From Catonia carolina (lineage: Eukaryota > Arthropoda > Insecta > Hemiptera > Achilidae), in the NCBI GenBank assembly GCA_035578175.1, contig JAQMRL010000003.1:98129969-98193968 (forward strand): 64,000 nucleotides of DNA, read 5' to 3'. The notes below the pieces were generated by a model. It saw only the letters and a list, made by a program, of their open reading frames with translations. It was not told the DNA's origin and did no database searches. Below are positions 37,301 to 42,399 of this stretch, one piece after another. Each line of letters opens with the position of its first letter. The first letter of the stretch is position 1. A program made the translations under genes and the position numbers.

Positions 37301-40300
37301 TTCAAATTTGAAAAAATAACAAATCATAAATTCGCCACGACGCGTTCGTTTTCTACAACTGTTCTAGTCCGCCCTAATTTGTCCGCGTTAAGTTAGGCTC
37401 TCACAGTCCGCAGCGGACTGTCCGCGTTCTGTTTGACAAGACTTTTAAGGTTACTGATGGTGTGATGTGAAATAACGGAATAGGTCCAACGGCTCCTAGA
37501 CTTTTTTTTTAAATCGCCTCATTTACTACATTTTTTTATGCTCTACAAAATAGGATAGGCGCCATGTCTGTTTAAATTCTTGGGGAGGCTGTTTTCTCGT
37601 AAAAAATTGCTTTTTTAAGATTGCTGCTTTAATATGCATTTTAGCGCAAAAATGTATATAATAAAAGTTGTAGAGAATTTAAAAACCTACAACTTTCATT
37701 TCCAACATTTCTTTGTATAATGCTTAGTTTAGCGGTAATTAGCGACTTCGTTTTTTTCTTCACAAAAATGTGTAAAAATCGATTTTTTTTAAGATTACAG
37801 CCTTAGTATGCATTTTTCGACAAAGGTGTATATAATCGAATTTATAGAAAATTAAAAGATCTACAACTTTTATTTTGAGCATTTTTCTTTACAGAGCCTA
37901 GCATCATTCCTGATGATTAAAATGAGGTTATGTTTTTTGAGGTCAGTTTTTTTTGTTTATTTCTAATGTATTATATTTCTAATGTTTAGGTTACATTGTT
38001 CATTATTTGCATTGGCAAGAGAAATTCGTGTGAGTATTTCACACCCGATTCTTTTTCCATTAACATCTGATTTGATTATTCAGCTGTTTTAATGTCAGCA
38101 GGTAAAACTGACAGCTACAAATCAGTAAAAAATTTTTAACAAGACATAAGTTCTGTATCTGACAGAAACATAATCCTTTTTTAACATCTGAGTTTATTTA
38201 CAATCATTTAAAAACAAAAACCATAAGTAAATAATATATGTAAGTGTTTACATGACAAAGATAATACCCAACGGTATTGCTTCCAAAAGAAAACAAAATT
38301 ATTTACAATTTTTGAAAACATTAGGCCTAAATCTAGACAAAAAATGAATAAAGTAGAATGTGTAGAGGAAGATGATGAAATTAATATGACTTCCATTGAG
38401 ATTAATATGGACTTCCATTGTTTACAATGTAAGTTTGTTGGTAAATCTAAACAGGTCTTGCAATTTTATTCTTTTTAGTTGCATTACGTCTTTACTATTA
38501 TCAAGAAAACTAAGCACCAAAGAATTTGGGTGATCTGCTAATTTTTCTTCATATTTTGAACTTAGCTACGTAATTTCTTTTTTCACGGTGTTGACATATA
38601 AGTTCTTATGCAACGCATCATTTGTCATATACCATGGTGGATTTGTTACAAACTGTAAAACTTTTGACTAGAATCGTTGGATGATAGCAAAATTTGATTT
38701 TGCAGCTGATCGTCAAAACGGTAAGCTATAACTCCACAGCGGTTTCAATATGGCTTTGTATAGTAGGAGCTTGCCCTCTAATGACAGCTGTGAACGTTTG
38801 TTCGTAATTCAATACAAATCTCTCAGCTTCAATCCTAGTTTTTGCGCGTGTTCCAAATATGTTTGGACCAGGGAAGGCATCGATCTAAGTCTATTCTCAA
38901 GTATTTCACATCATCTGATTGAGGAACACGTCTGTCATTTATTTGTATCGATGGACATGTATCTGTCCTCAAAGTAAATGTAATATGTCTAAATTTGTCA
39001 CCACTTATCTTAATTTTCCATGTCTTACACCAGTTTTCAACTATACTCAGATGGTCTTATAGTAATTTAGTAACCCCAAATATCAAACAATCCTTAATTT
39101 TTTTTTTGTTTAACGTCCGACTGTTCTGCAAATTACTGCTAATGCAGACGGTGAAGGATAAAATGATTTTTTTGTAACATATGAAAATATGCCGTGCCTG
39201 AATGGGATTTGAACCCACGACCGCATGTTGAGAGGCGAGCACATTATCGACTACGCTAATGCGGCCGACGTACAATCATTAATGGCTGGATATTAGTTTA
39301 CGATTAAAAATTTATCAAAAACAACACAAATTATTTGGTTATTAAGTTAAATTTGGTGCACTTTTTTAAATTTAAAAATGTTATGCCAACAATATGTTTT
39401 TCAATATTATATGTTTTTCAATATTAATGCAGTAGGTAATAAAATTTTCCCATTATTTTATCATTCATGAATAGTTATTTTATACACCTTATTTTGTTAA
39501 AATTTTAATTTATAAAAATTCATAAACAGTACAGGATAAGTCATAATGAAACGTTTCATCTCTTAAAAAGTTAATAAAGAAAAATCACAGAAAACAAACT
39601 GACAATATCAGTCACATAAAATAAAAAAACACAAAATTTAACTCCATTGCTCATAAATTACAGAACTATATAATATAACTTTTCAACCAAATAAGACTTC
39701 AAACTCTCTTTTAATTTTTTTTCTTACAATCAATGACAAAACAACCTCTTTGGAAAATGGGATATCAGTTTTAATCCAACACATGATGGTTTTTTCAAAG
39801 AGAGACAACGTATTCCAACAACCTATTAATTGGGTGGAGGCATTCCATGTTCCGCTTTAAAGCATTTTGAATCATACCAAAAATTCTCAAACTAAACTTT
39901 TCAAAGGAATACTTTTAAAAATGTAACATCATTGCATCCTACAAATACAAGAAATTTAAAAATCATCTAAGTTAAATTTAAAGATTGTTCTAAAATGAGG
40001 TAGAGGCCAAGCCAATGTTAAATACTTAACTAAGTAAAAAGTTAAATACTTAACTTCGACCCTGCATACCCCTCCGACCTACAGTTAGATGTACAGTCAG
40101 TGTTGTTGAAAATTGACAACACCCATTGAACTTTGTAGGCATGCTGTTCCATTGTTGATTACATACTCTGCACTACTGCAGTACATAAAGGACTAAACAA
40201 AAGCAGACGCATATTTTGCCCAGAGCTCTCCTTAAGAAAATCAGGCTATACACTATTGCTATTTGTTTGAAGTACAACATTTATAATTTTTTAATCTGAC

Positions 40301-41442
40301 TCTGCAACTCCATCTATCATAAAACAATGTAGTCTTAATTACAGACTACACAATTAGGCTAACAGATAAACCCCATATAACACAGCAAATACTAACTTCT
40401 GTTTGTAAACAAATCTCTTGACATATGACATTTTAAGGTCATTTGACCTAAACCTGCTTAATTGATGAAAATATCCAACAAGATATTTTGTTCATATAAT
40501 TTAAACTTATGTAATTCCAAATGAACACTACTTTGTCCTCTCCGTTGAACTAATAACACAGCTAAACCTGTTTCAGTTTTACGGGACAAAGTTATCAAAA
40601 CAAGGAAATCTCTAATATGGTCACATAATACTTAATACAGTCTTGGGTACCCAGTCTTGTGTAAAAGGTACTAAATGAACTAGATCTACGATTTTGTATT
40701 ACATATATCTATGAACTTAATTAAGCGCTGTCTAGCATGAAACATTCGAGATTTATGTAATATGAGCATCAAATACATGTTGCCAATTGAGAGTTTGTTT
40801 TTCCGACTACTCCTATTAGACCAATAACACTATATTTTAATTACTTGACATAGCCAGTAGACTATTAATGTTAATTAACCCTACAATTCCCCGAATTTAT
40901 AAAGATCTTAATAAGTAAATAAAATGCAATAATTACCTCTCAACTTCTTCAGTAGTAATTCGTTCTTTATCCCAATTGAATAATCCAATACTTAATAACA
41001 TTAATTTTCCTTTTTTAACGAATTTTCGACGAAGTTTAGACACAAAATGTTTCAAAGCCATTTCATCCCAAAGTTTTGTGTATAGACTAATTATTTGTTG
41101 ACTTCTTCTGATTCGGTGAGCGATAATAAATTCACATTGCTCAGCACAGTGCTTCACGATGTTCATAGAATGTCCTTTTAAAAGAACCGGCATCTTTTTA
41201 AGCGCCGCTTTGACAGAATGAACCAGTATATTCGCATACGTTAAATTATACAATTTACGATGACGATCATCCACAATAAACCGCGAATAAAAACGTCCTC
41301 TATTAAAATTTCTAATCCCCGTAGAATACATTTTTATTTCATTCACCTTAATAAAATGGGTACAATTAAAACTATGCTTCCTGCATGATTGAAAGTAACC
41401 AGAATTTTGAAATAAAAGTCGTGTGTAACTTAGAAGTTGCAT
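16128..41442 (-). CDS. STARD7: STARD7-like START-domain lipid-transfer protein (7 exons)
   Basis: Joining minus-strand exons 41442-40937, 31339-31239, 28184-28095, 25794-25634, 21069-20887, 17840-17756 and 16375-16128 gives 1374 nt, 457 residues plus TGA. All six introns are GT-AG and every junction keeps frame. Residues 1-60 are basic and poor in acids, as expected of a mitochondrial presequence. Residues ~95-165 (EFIIAHRIRRSQQI, LLSIGLFNWDKERI) match the conserved N-terminal block of animal STARD7. The START domain runs from about 204 to 405 (FVEQENLTVWKK, YGRYDDVTALDF, LFSNRDYVFKRR, YFDNPGISMPS, TGMPLFLKHLHDAA). The last ~50 residues are a Ser/Lys/Pro-rich tail. Vertebrate STARD7 binds phosphatidylcholine and delivers it to mitochondria. 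Introns (1.4-9.6 kb) are full of transposons. The start is the first ATG of the exon-1 open frame; an upstream non-coding exon cannot be excluded. Confidence 0.93.
16376..17074. other. STARD7 intron 6, unique part
   Basis: AT-rich intron sequence; I see no gene or recognisable element before the SINE-like copy at 17075. Confidence 0.6.
17075..17455 (+). repeat. SINE-like repeat, family S3
   Basis: The word AAAGGCTGGTTTGAACCACT, followed by TAGAGGCTTTACAAGTAAAA, also occurs at 53040 (plus) and, inverted, at 24690-24795. Downstream the 17-kb and 53-kb copies share CACCACAGGGTCTG, CTTTTACACCTCTACCTCTT and AGCCCTGGAACTA. GGTTTGAACC resembles a Pol III B box. Confidence 0.7.
17756..17840 (-). CDS. 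STARD7: STARD7 exon 6
   Basis: Acceptor TTTTTCAG, donor GTAATT. It codes for PGIEFSLTYFDNPGIS and STYVTVT. A Gly codon is split with exon 7. Confidence 0.93.
18003..18170 (+). mobile_element. tRNA-derived SINE, family S2
   Basis: A decayed tRNA-like head (GTGGCCCATTGGTGTAGTGG) is followed by the S2 body (CACTCTTCACCATCTGCA) and an A-rich end (AAAACAAAACAAAAAACC). The copy at 51531-51700 is better preserved. Confidence 0.75.
18653..18940 (-). repeat. ACTTTCTCTTGCC repeat, diverged partial copy
   Basis: It begins TCTGGTGTGGAACACTGACA then ACTTTCTCTTGCC and follows the family consensus for ~290 bp (CAGTTTGGCTTAA-like, AGGCTCTGTA, AAAGTTGTAGATCTTTTAA) before stopping. It lies in STARD7 intron 5. 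Confidence 0.8.
19378..20002. mobile_element. Scrambled mariner-type remnant with inverted ends
   Basis: AAGGAGGGACTCAAAA on the left pairs with an inverted GAGGAGGGACCCAAAA on the right, and GATGTGGTTAGTAGAGACC near the left pairs with its inverse near 19905. Inside, a mariner second helix-turn-helix region (KINENRRFTIDKISEETD, ending MRRVTAKFVP) reads on the plus strand at 19470-19612. The N-terminal region (MADLKEQRVCLKFCF) reads on the minus strand at 19630-19810. Part of the element has therefore been inverted relative to the rest. Confidence 0.7.
20182..20790 (-). mobile_element. 5'-truncated non-LTR retrotransposon with 10-bp TSD
   Basis: TTTTCTATAT flanks the insert at 20172-20181 and 20791-20800. 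The minus strand has an uninterrupted frame from ~20785 to 20198: TYLGSNVNEDWDHSQEI, then SVLFYGVEAWTLTEAS, LEMWLYRRMLRVSWRD, VRKLQYLGHIMRNE and GRRRISWLKNLRTWF. This is the C-terminal third of an insect endonuclease/reverse transcriptase polyprotein, without the catalytic YADD region. The 3' end carries an AAGAAGAAG tail. The lack of stops over ~195 codons suggests a fairly recent insertion. Confidence 0.9.
20887..21069 (-). CDS. STARD7: STARD7 exon 5
   Basis: A 61-codon exon in phase 0 at both ends, acceptor TTTTAG, donor GTTTGT. It codes for FSNRDYVFKRRYHID, TEHPTCP and YWSYMVIKPY, the most conserved part of the START domain. A retrotransposon ends 97 bp downstream and a repeat copy begins 42 bp upstream. 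Confidence 0.95.
21112..22043 (-). repeat. ACTTTCTCTTGCC repeat, full-length copy
   Basis: Reference copy, 932 bp, minus orientation. The left end is TCTGGTGTGAAACACTCACA (stem-loop GTGTGA/TCACAC) followed by ACTTTCTCTTGCC. The middle contains pairs of similar phrases such as AAAGTTGTAGATC, AAACTAAGCG and TCGATTTTTCACACG, then ATGGCGCC-like CATGACGCCTACCCTATCTTG and a (CA)n tract at 21891-21925. The right end is CCTTCCTATATATTCATATA and GGCAAGAGAAAGT, the inverse of the left subterminal word. There is no coding capacity. It lies in STARD7 intron 4, 42 bp from exon 5. Confidence 0.9.
22366..23735. mobile_element. Element with inverted repeats, split by a repeat copy
   Basis: CCTAAAGGTACAATTTCGAT followed by CCTCGC near 22380 is matched by its inverse near 23695 (CTAAAGGTACGATTTCGATC read on the minus strand). 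The ~350 bp of non-family sequence between them is interrupted by the full repeat copy at 22561-23499. A short plus-strand phrase at 23520-23600 (KDDEILMLMLLWKRK) is loosely like the start of Harbinger-type nucleases, but too short to rely on. Confidence 0.45.
22561..23499 (-). repeat. ACTTTCTCTTGCC repeat, full-length copy
   Basis: It runs from TCTGGTGTGAAACACTCACA to CAAGAGAAAGT. It is nearly identical over its length to the copy at 47636-48578, sharing changes such as GATGTTAAAAAAATCG-type and AAACAGAAGTTGTAGG, so these two are close relatives. The (CA)n tract is interrupted by G. Confidence 0.9.
23500..24218. other. STARD7 intron 4, mostly unique
   Basis: Apart from the inverted-repeat end near 23700, the sequence is AT-rich with no recognisable gene or element. 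Confidence 0.5.
24468..24659. repeat. Near-perfect 92-bp palindrome
   Basis: The arm at 24468-24559 (AAAATTAATCAACTGGAAGT ... CATTAGTAA) is repeated in inverse at 24568-24659 with a single mismatch I can see. The spacer is the 8 bp TTTAAAAC. Both arms are repeat-family sequence, so one arm was copied back. Confidence 0.93.
24690..24795 (-). repeat. SINE-like repeat S3, fragment
   Basis: On the minus strand it reads GCCAAAAGGCTGGTTTGAAC, then GTAGAGGTTTTACTAAGTAA and GAGGTGGTTTACCGTTGCC, the same order as the copy at 17075. It sits between the palindrome and the rest of the repeat copy. Confidence 0.7.
25634..25794 (-). CDS. STARD7: STARD7 exon 4
   Basis: Acceptor TTTGCAG, donor GTATGT. It codes for YGRYDDVTALDFLEAQ, then RLTWDDHAVKLKTID and VIYWETKWP; the matching human region contains FGTYTDVT and YRKKWDALVIKL. 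Confidence 0.94.
25912..27188 (+). mobile_element. Mariner element, inactive (DD34D)
   Basis: Inverted ends GGCGGTTTGGTAAGTCCGTG and, at the right, GGCGGTTTGATAAGTCTGTA (read inward) are flanked by TA at 25910-11 and 27189-90. The transposase starts at ATG 26086 with EKSEIHILIKCYFLRLKT and RCGRTSTSDAKHSGRPKEVV. A TAG at 26326 and several frameshifts break it, but all three catalytic positions can still be read: VTVDEIW (~26552), HKDNARVH (~26830) and YSPDLAPSDYYLF (~26910), with 34 residues between the last two aspartates. It sits in STARD7 intron 3. Confidence 0.92.
27327..27410 (+). repeat. ACTTTCTCTTGCC repeat, left-end fragment
   Basis: ACTTCTCTTGCCTATATATA and, 40 bp later, ATAGGAAGGAGAGTACTGTT match the hairpin end of the family, separated by extra AT-rich sequence. 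The rest is absent. Confidence 0.5.
27411..28094. other. STARD7 intron 3, unique part
   Basis: AT-rich intronic sequence with T and A runs. I see no gene or repeat of known type. Confidence 0.55.
28095..28184 (-). CDS. STARD7: STARD7 exon 3 (start of START domain)
   Basis: Acceptor TTTTTTCAG, donor GTAAGT. It codes for WNTFVEQENLTVWKK and GEGLYCYK, which align with the first strands of the START fold. A Met codon is split with exon 4. Confidence 0.92.
28185..29145. other. STARD7 intron 2, unique part
   Basis: AT-rich intronic sequence upstream of the hAT-like insert. It includes a short (TA)n stretch near 28810 and no recognisable gene. Confidence 0.55.
29154..29885. mobile_element. Non-autonomous hAT-like element with 8-bp TSD
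   Basis: The 732-bp element begins CAGTGTTTCCCAACCGGTGG and ends with the inverse of CAGTGGTTCCCATCCTGCAG. Subterminal GGTGGTCCGTG words recur several times at both ends, as in hAT elements. TTCTAAAC (29146-29153) and TTCTAAGC (29886-29893) form an 8-bp duplication with one change. An unoccupied paralogous site exists at 30451-30563. The interior has no transposase, so this is a passenger copy. Confidence 0.88.
30451..30563 (+). repeat. Paralogous empty site of the hAT insertion
   Basis: ACCAGACAATATTTTCAGTA, then CTTCTAAACTGATACGTACA and the following ~80 bp, match 29125-29153 joined directly to 29894-29985. The segment was therefore duplicated about 1.3 kb apart, and only one copy carries the transposon. 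Confidence 0.9.
30543..30573. repeat. 14-bp perfect hairpin
   Basis: ACAACTAGCTGATT-CAA-AATCAGCTAGTTGT forms a 14-bp perfect stem with a 3-nt loop at the end of the duplicated segment. In the other copy the right arm is changed. Confidence 0.85.
30574..31238. other. STARD7 intron 2, 5' part
   Basis: Intronic sequence. An 87-codon minus-strand frame at 30707-30970 is unrecognised, and no splice signals or homology support it. Confidence 0.5.
31239..31339 (-). CDS. STARD7: STARD7 exon 2 (residues 170-202)
   Basis: Acceptor TTGTTTCAG, donor GTGAAC. It codes for YQNELEVIKELKRKK and a Cys/Lys-rich linker; the Glu codon at 203 is split with exon 3. Confidence 0.88.
31620..31830 (-). repeat. ACTTTCTCTTGCC repeat, partial copy
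   Basis: It begins CTGGTGTGAAACTCACACAA and follows the family for ~210 bp with several deletions. It lies in STARD7 intron 1. Confidence 0.75.
32471..32794 (+). mobile_element. tRNA-derived SINE, family S4, with 13-bp TSD
   Basis: TCTAGGAGAGAAA occurs at 32458-32470 and 32795-32807. The 324-bp insert has a tRNA-like head (CCGGGTTGGTCTAGAGGTAA as A box, CTGGTTCAAATCCTAGTA as B box). The inverted word AAAATCAGCTG/CAGCTGATTTT sits between the boxes, followed by a body (GGTTACCGGTGTACTTTGAT) and an AATAAAAATGAA end. Confidence 0.9.
32893..33225. mobile_element. Short inverted-repeat element (MITE)
   Basis: CAGCCGTTCTTAGTTTGCTC at the left matches CAGCCTCTCTTAGTTTGCTC at the right read inward. 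The 333-bp element has no coding capacity. It interrupts the repeat copy exactly where the family sequence is otherwise continuous. A target-site duplication is not clear. Confidence 0.8.
33568..34020. other. STARD7 intron 1, AT-rich
   Basis: Very AT-rich sequence with nothing recognisable. Confidence 0.55.
34021..34213 (+). repeat. ACTTTCTCTTGCC repeat, hairpin-end fragment
   Basis: ACTTCTCTTACCTATAAGAA to GAAGTTGAAACTTAA, about 190 bp of the hairpin end. It lies immediately upstream of, and in the same orientation as, the longer copy at 34217. Confidence 0.75.
34331..34421. repeat. (GT)n/(GC)n alternating purine-pyrimidine tract
   Basis: About 90 bp alternate almost perfectly between purine and pyrimidine: (TG)15, then GCGCGC blocks, then GTGTGTACGTGCGTG and GCGCGCGCGC. 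It is an expanded version of the internal microsatellite of the repeat family and a good candidate for left-handed DNA. Confidence 0.9.
34607..35927 (-). mobile_element. Mariner element, nearly intact
   Basis: The ends CGAGGTAGGGTCAAAAAGTT and CGAGGTAGGGTCAAAAATTT (read inward) are inverted and flanked by TA at 34605-06 and 35928-29. The total is 1321 bp. It encodes a mariner transposase with one premature stop (next entry). Confidence 0.93.
34768..35730 (-). CDS. Mariner transposase, truncated by one nonsense codon
   Basis: The frame beginning at the Met codon 35730 (MSSLEQRGNIKFC) gives 320 residues. A longer start at 35787 adds 19 residues that do not resemble the family. An N-terminal paired-type helix-turn-helix region (residues 1-110) is followed by the DDE catalytic domain: TGDETW (D157), LHDNAPAH (D252) and SPDLAPPDFYLF (D287), with the 34-residue spacing of DD34D mariners. 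The frame ends at TAA, 34768-34770. The next ~29 codons in the same frame still read as a mariner C-terminus ending in YFEGK and a second TAA near 34681, so one nonsense change is the only visible defect. It is probably inactive. Confidence 0.92.
   Translation of the reverse strand: MSSLEQRGNIKFCVLLEKSPSETLEMLKKAYGNSAMKKTAVYEWHKRFRDGRTTIEDDVRTGRPSTSTTDDNVERVRQIVRADRRTTINTIASEVGISHGSVHSILHNDLNMHRVCLHIVPKMLSPEQKEMRVTMSRDLIEMADADDSFLRKIVTGDETWCFLYDPQTKRQSAEWKSKTSPRKQKFRLDRSRGKVMLEVFFDYRGVIHYEFIPEGRTVNKELYTEILKRLRDAIRRKRPEKWAENDWYLLHDNAPAHRSLMVKQYLAKNNVTTLEHPPYSPDLAPPDFYLFPRLKMALKGHRFADSSEVIENATERLKEL
36199..36237. repeat. 17-bp perfect inverted repeat
   Basis: AACAAATGCGCGGATTA-TGCAA-TAATCCGCGCATTTGTT: two 17-bp arms with a 5-nt loop, no mismatches. 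It lies near the middle of the ~0.6-kb inverted-repeat element. Confidence 0.92.
36446..37443 (+). mobile_element. PIF/Harbinger-like element carrying a MADF fragment
   Basis: The ends GGTCTTGTCAAACAGAACGC and AGTCTTGTCAAACAGAACGC (right end read inward) are inverted and continue as GGACTGTC/GGACAGTC. TTTAA lies on both sides (36441-36445, 37444-37448). GCGGAC/GTCCGC words are clustered near both ends, as expected of transposase-binding sites. The only coding trace is the MADF start at 36614. MADF proteins accompany the nuclease in PIF/Harbinger elements; no nuclease is left here. Confidence 0.75.
36614..36814 (+). pseudogene. MADF/Myb-like domain N-terminal fragment
   Basis: It begins MADEEEKLIKLVREHPHLYD and continues KNFAKKAQSWREIAEKL, the first two helices of a MADF domain as found in the DNA-binding partner protein of PIF/Harbinger transposons and in Adf1-like regulators. 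After residue ~46 the match stops and the frame runs into AT-rich sequence to a stop at 66 aa. A GT dinucleotide after AACTAACCA could be an old splice donor. As it sits between transposon ends it is probably not a host gene. Confidence 0.65.
38410..39060 (-). pseudogene. Jockey-like reverse-transcriptase C-terminal remnant
   Basis: The minus strand reads WKIKISGDKFRHITFTLRTD, RRVPQSDDVKYLRIDLDR and LPWSKHIWNTRKN. After frameshifts it continues SKVLQFVTNPPWYMTNDALH and KYEEKLADHPNSLVLSFLDN. These are the regions downstream of the YADD box in insect Jockey-type elements. Several frameshifts and stops make it dead. Confidence 0.8.
39098..39270 (-). mobile_element. tRNA-derived SINE, family S1
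   Basis: On the minus strand a tRNA-like head (GCATTAGCGTAGTCGATAA, B box GGGTTCAAATCCCA) is followed by a body (GGCATATTTTCATATGTTAC, TAACAAAA..CATTTTATCC) and a 3' A-rich tail. A second copy is at 58068-58260. As a tRNA it would not fold properly, so no functional tRNA is called. Confidence 0.85.
39271..40936. other. STARD7 intron 1, 5' part, apparently unique
   Basis: AT-rich intronic sequence. No repeat family of this window and no coding potential is visible. Confidence 0.5.
40937..41442 (-). CDS. STARD7: STARD7 exon 1 (residues 1-168 and part of 169)
   Basis: Encodes the presequence-like N-terminus and the hydrophobic and basic segment that precedes the START domain. It ends GTTGAGAG before GTAATT; the split codon AG|G is completed by exon 2. 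Confidence 0.92.
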
Positions 41443-42399
41443 AGCCGATAGAAATTAAAGGAATAGTTCTAAAATGTGTGTATTAAAAACACCGAGCAAT
41501 AAGTGCCCCCATGTTTAAAGTAGTTTGTCTATGGTGATGAAAATAATTGAAGGAAAATGCTGTACGTAAATTTTTATTCGCGAAACATGAGTTACTAAGC
41601 ACAGATAACCTAACACACGTTTCCATACAATACAATATTTTAATAATACGAATTATCAGCTGTTCTGCTGATAGCTAAAATCTAATTCAGAGTAGCCAGT
41701 CTACGTAGAAATTCAATAACAAAAGTAGTTAGCTTTTACTTGTTACAATTTCTAACAAAACAACAAGTAACAACATAAGTGATTAGGACTCAAAATTCGA
41801 AAAAATTAATTAGCCTAGGGTCTATTATATTATGAAGAATATAAATAATGCATACATGTATGGTATATTATAGAATATATTCTAAAGTTTATTTATTGCA
41901 GTCCGGTATTATTATATAGCGGATTAAGGATTTACAAACAAATTTTTAATCTACTTATTAATTTTTTCTTTAATGTTCACAATTTACCCACATTCGGTTT
42001 CACTATAGTCAGCTGTGAGAACATGATTTGACTATTTGAAAGGACGCGGTATTGACTTCAGACTATACTTATTTGGAATTATATTATTCTATTTTACAAA
42101 AATGATAATTAAATTCTAATTGCGCAGTCTTGTATGTCAGTGAATGTCGTACTTTAATTTATTATTTTAATGTTATAATTTAATCGGGTTCAATATTTTC
42201 AAACAGCTTTGTCTAGTCATTGAAACCGTGAGCTCCTTTCAGTAACCATTCTTTTCATGTCTGGATGAAGACATTAATTAAATTTGGTACATAAGGTAAT
42301 CTGAAATAAATTTTTGGCGTTAAGCATAAAATATATTATTATTTTCTTCATTTTTCCTACCACCATTAGAAAATGTTTTCTAGCCACAAATTCAGATGA
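41443..42399. other. Region upstream of STARD7
   Basis: The STARD7 promoter should lie here, but I see no convincing TATA box or CpG-rich core. The sequence is AT-rich. Confidence 0.4.

Larger units (their letters stand above)
34580..37487. mobile_element. Inverted-repeat element with 9-bp TSD, itself host to two elements
   Basis: AACGGCTCC at 34571-34579 and 37488-37496 is the duplicated target. The ends GGACCTTTTCCGTTATTTCA and, at the right read inward, GGACCTATTCCGTTATTTCA are inverted. When the mariner (34607-35927) and the Harbinger-like insert (36446-37443) are ignored, similarity extends further inward (TCGTGTGAATGCACCTTTAC versus TCGTGTAAACGCATCTTTAT). The net element is about 0.6 kb and non-coding. 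A target duplication of 8-9 bp fits hAT, Merlin or MULE types; which one is undecided. Confidence 0.8.
34217..38050 (+). repeat. ACTTTCTCTTGCC repeat split by a nested element
   Basis: Family sequence runs from 34217 to 34579 and resumes at 37497, ending in ATTTCACACCCGATT at 38050. AACGGCTCC occurs at both edges of the interruption. The intervening 2.9 kb is the nested element at 34580-37487. The first base pairs of the hairpin end are missing. Confidence 0.88.

Noticed and set aside
39190..39270. Possible tRNA genes (also 51531-51600 and 58185-58260)
   Set aside because: A and B boxes are present, but acceptor arms do not pair and each is followed by a SINE body and A-rich tail.
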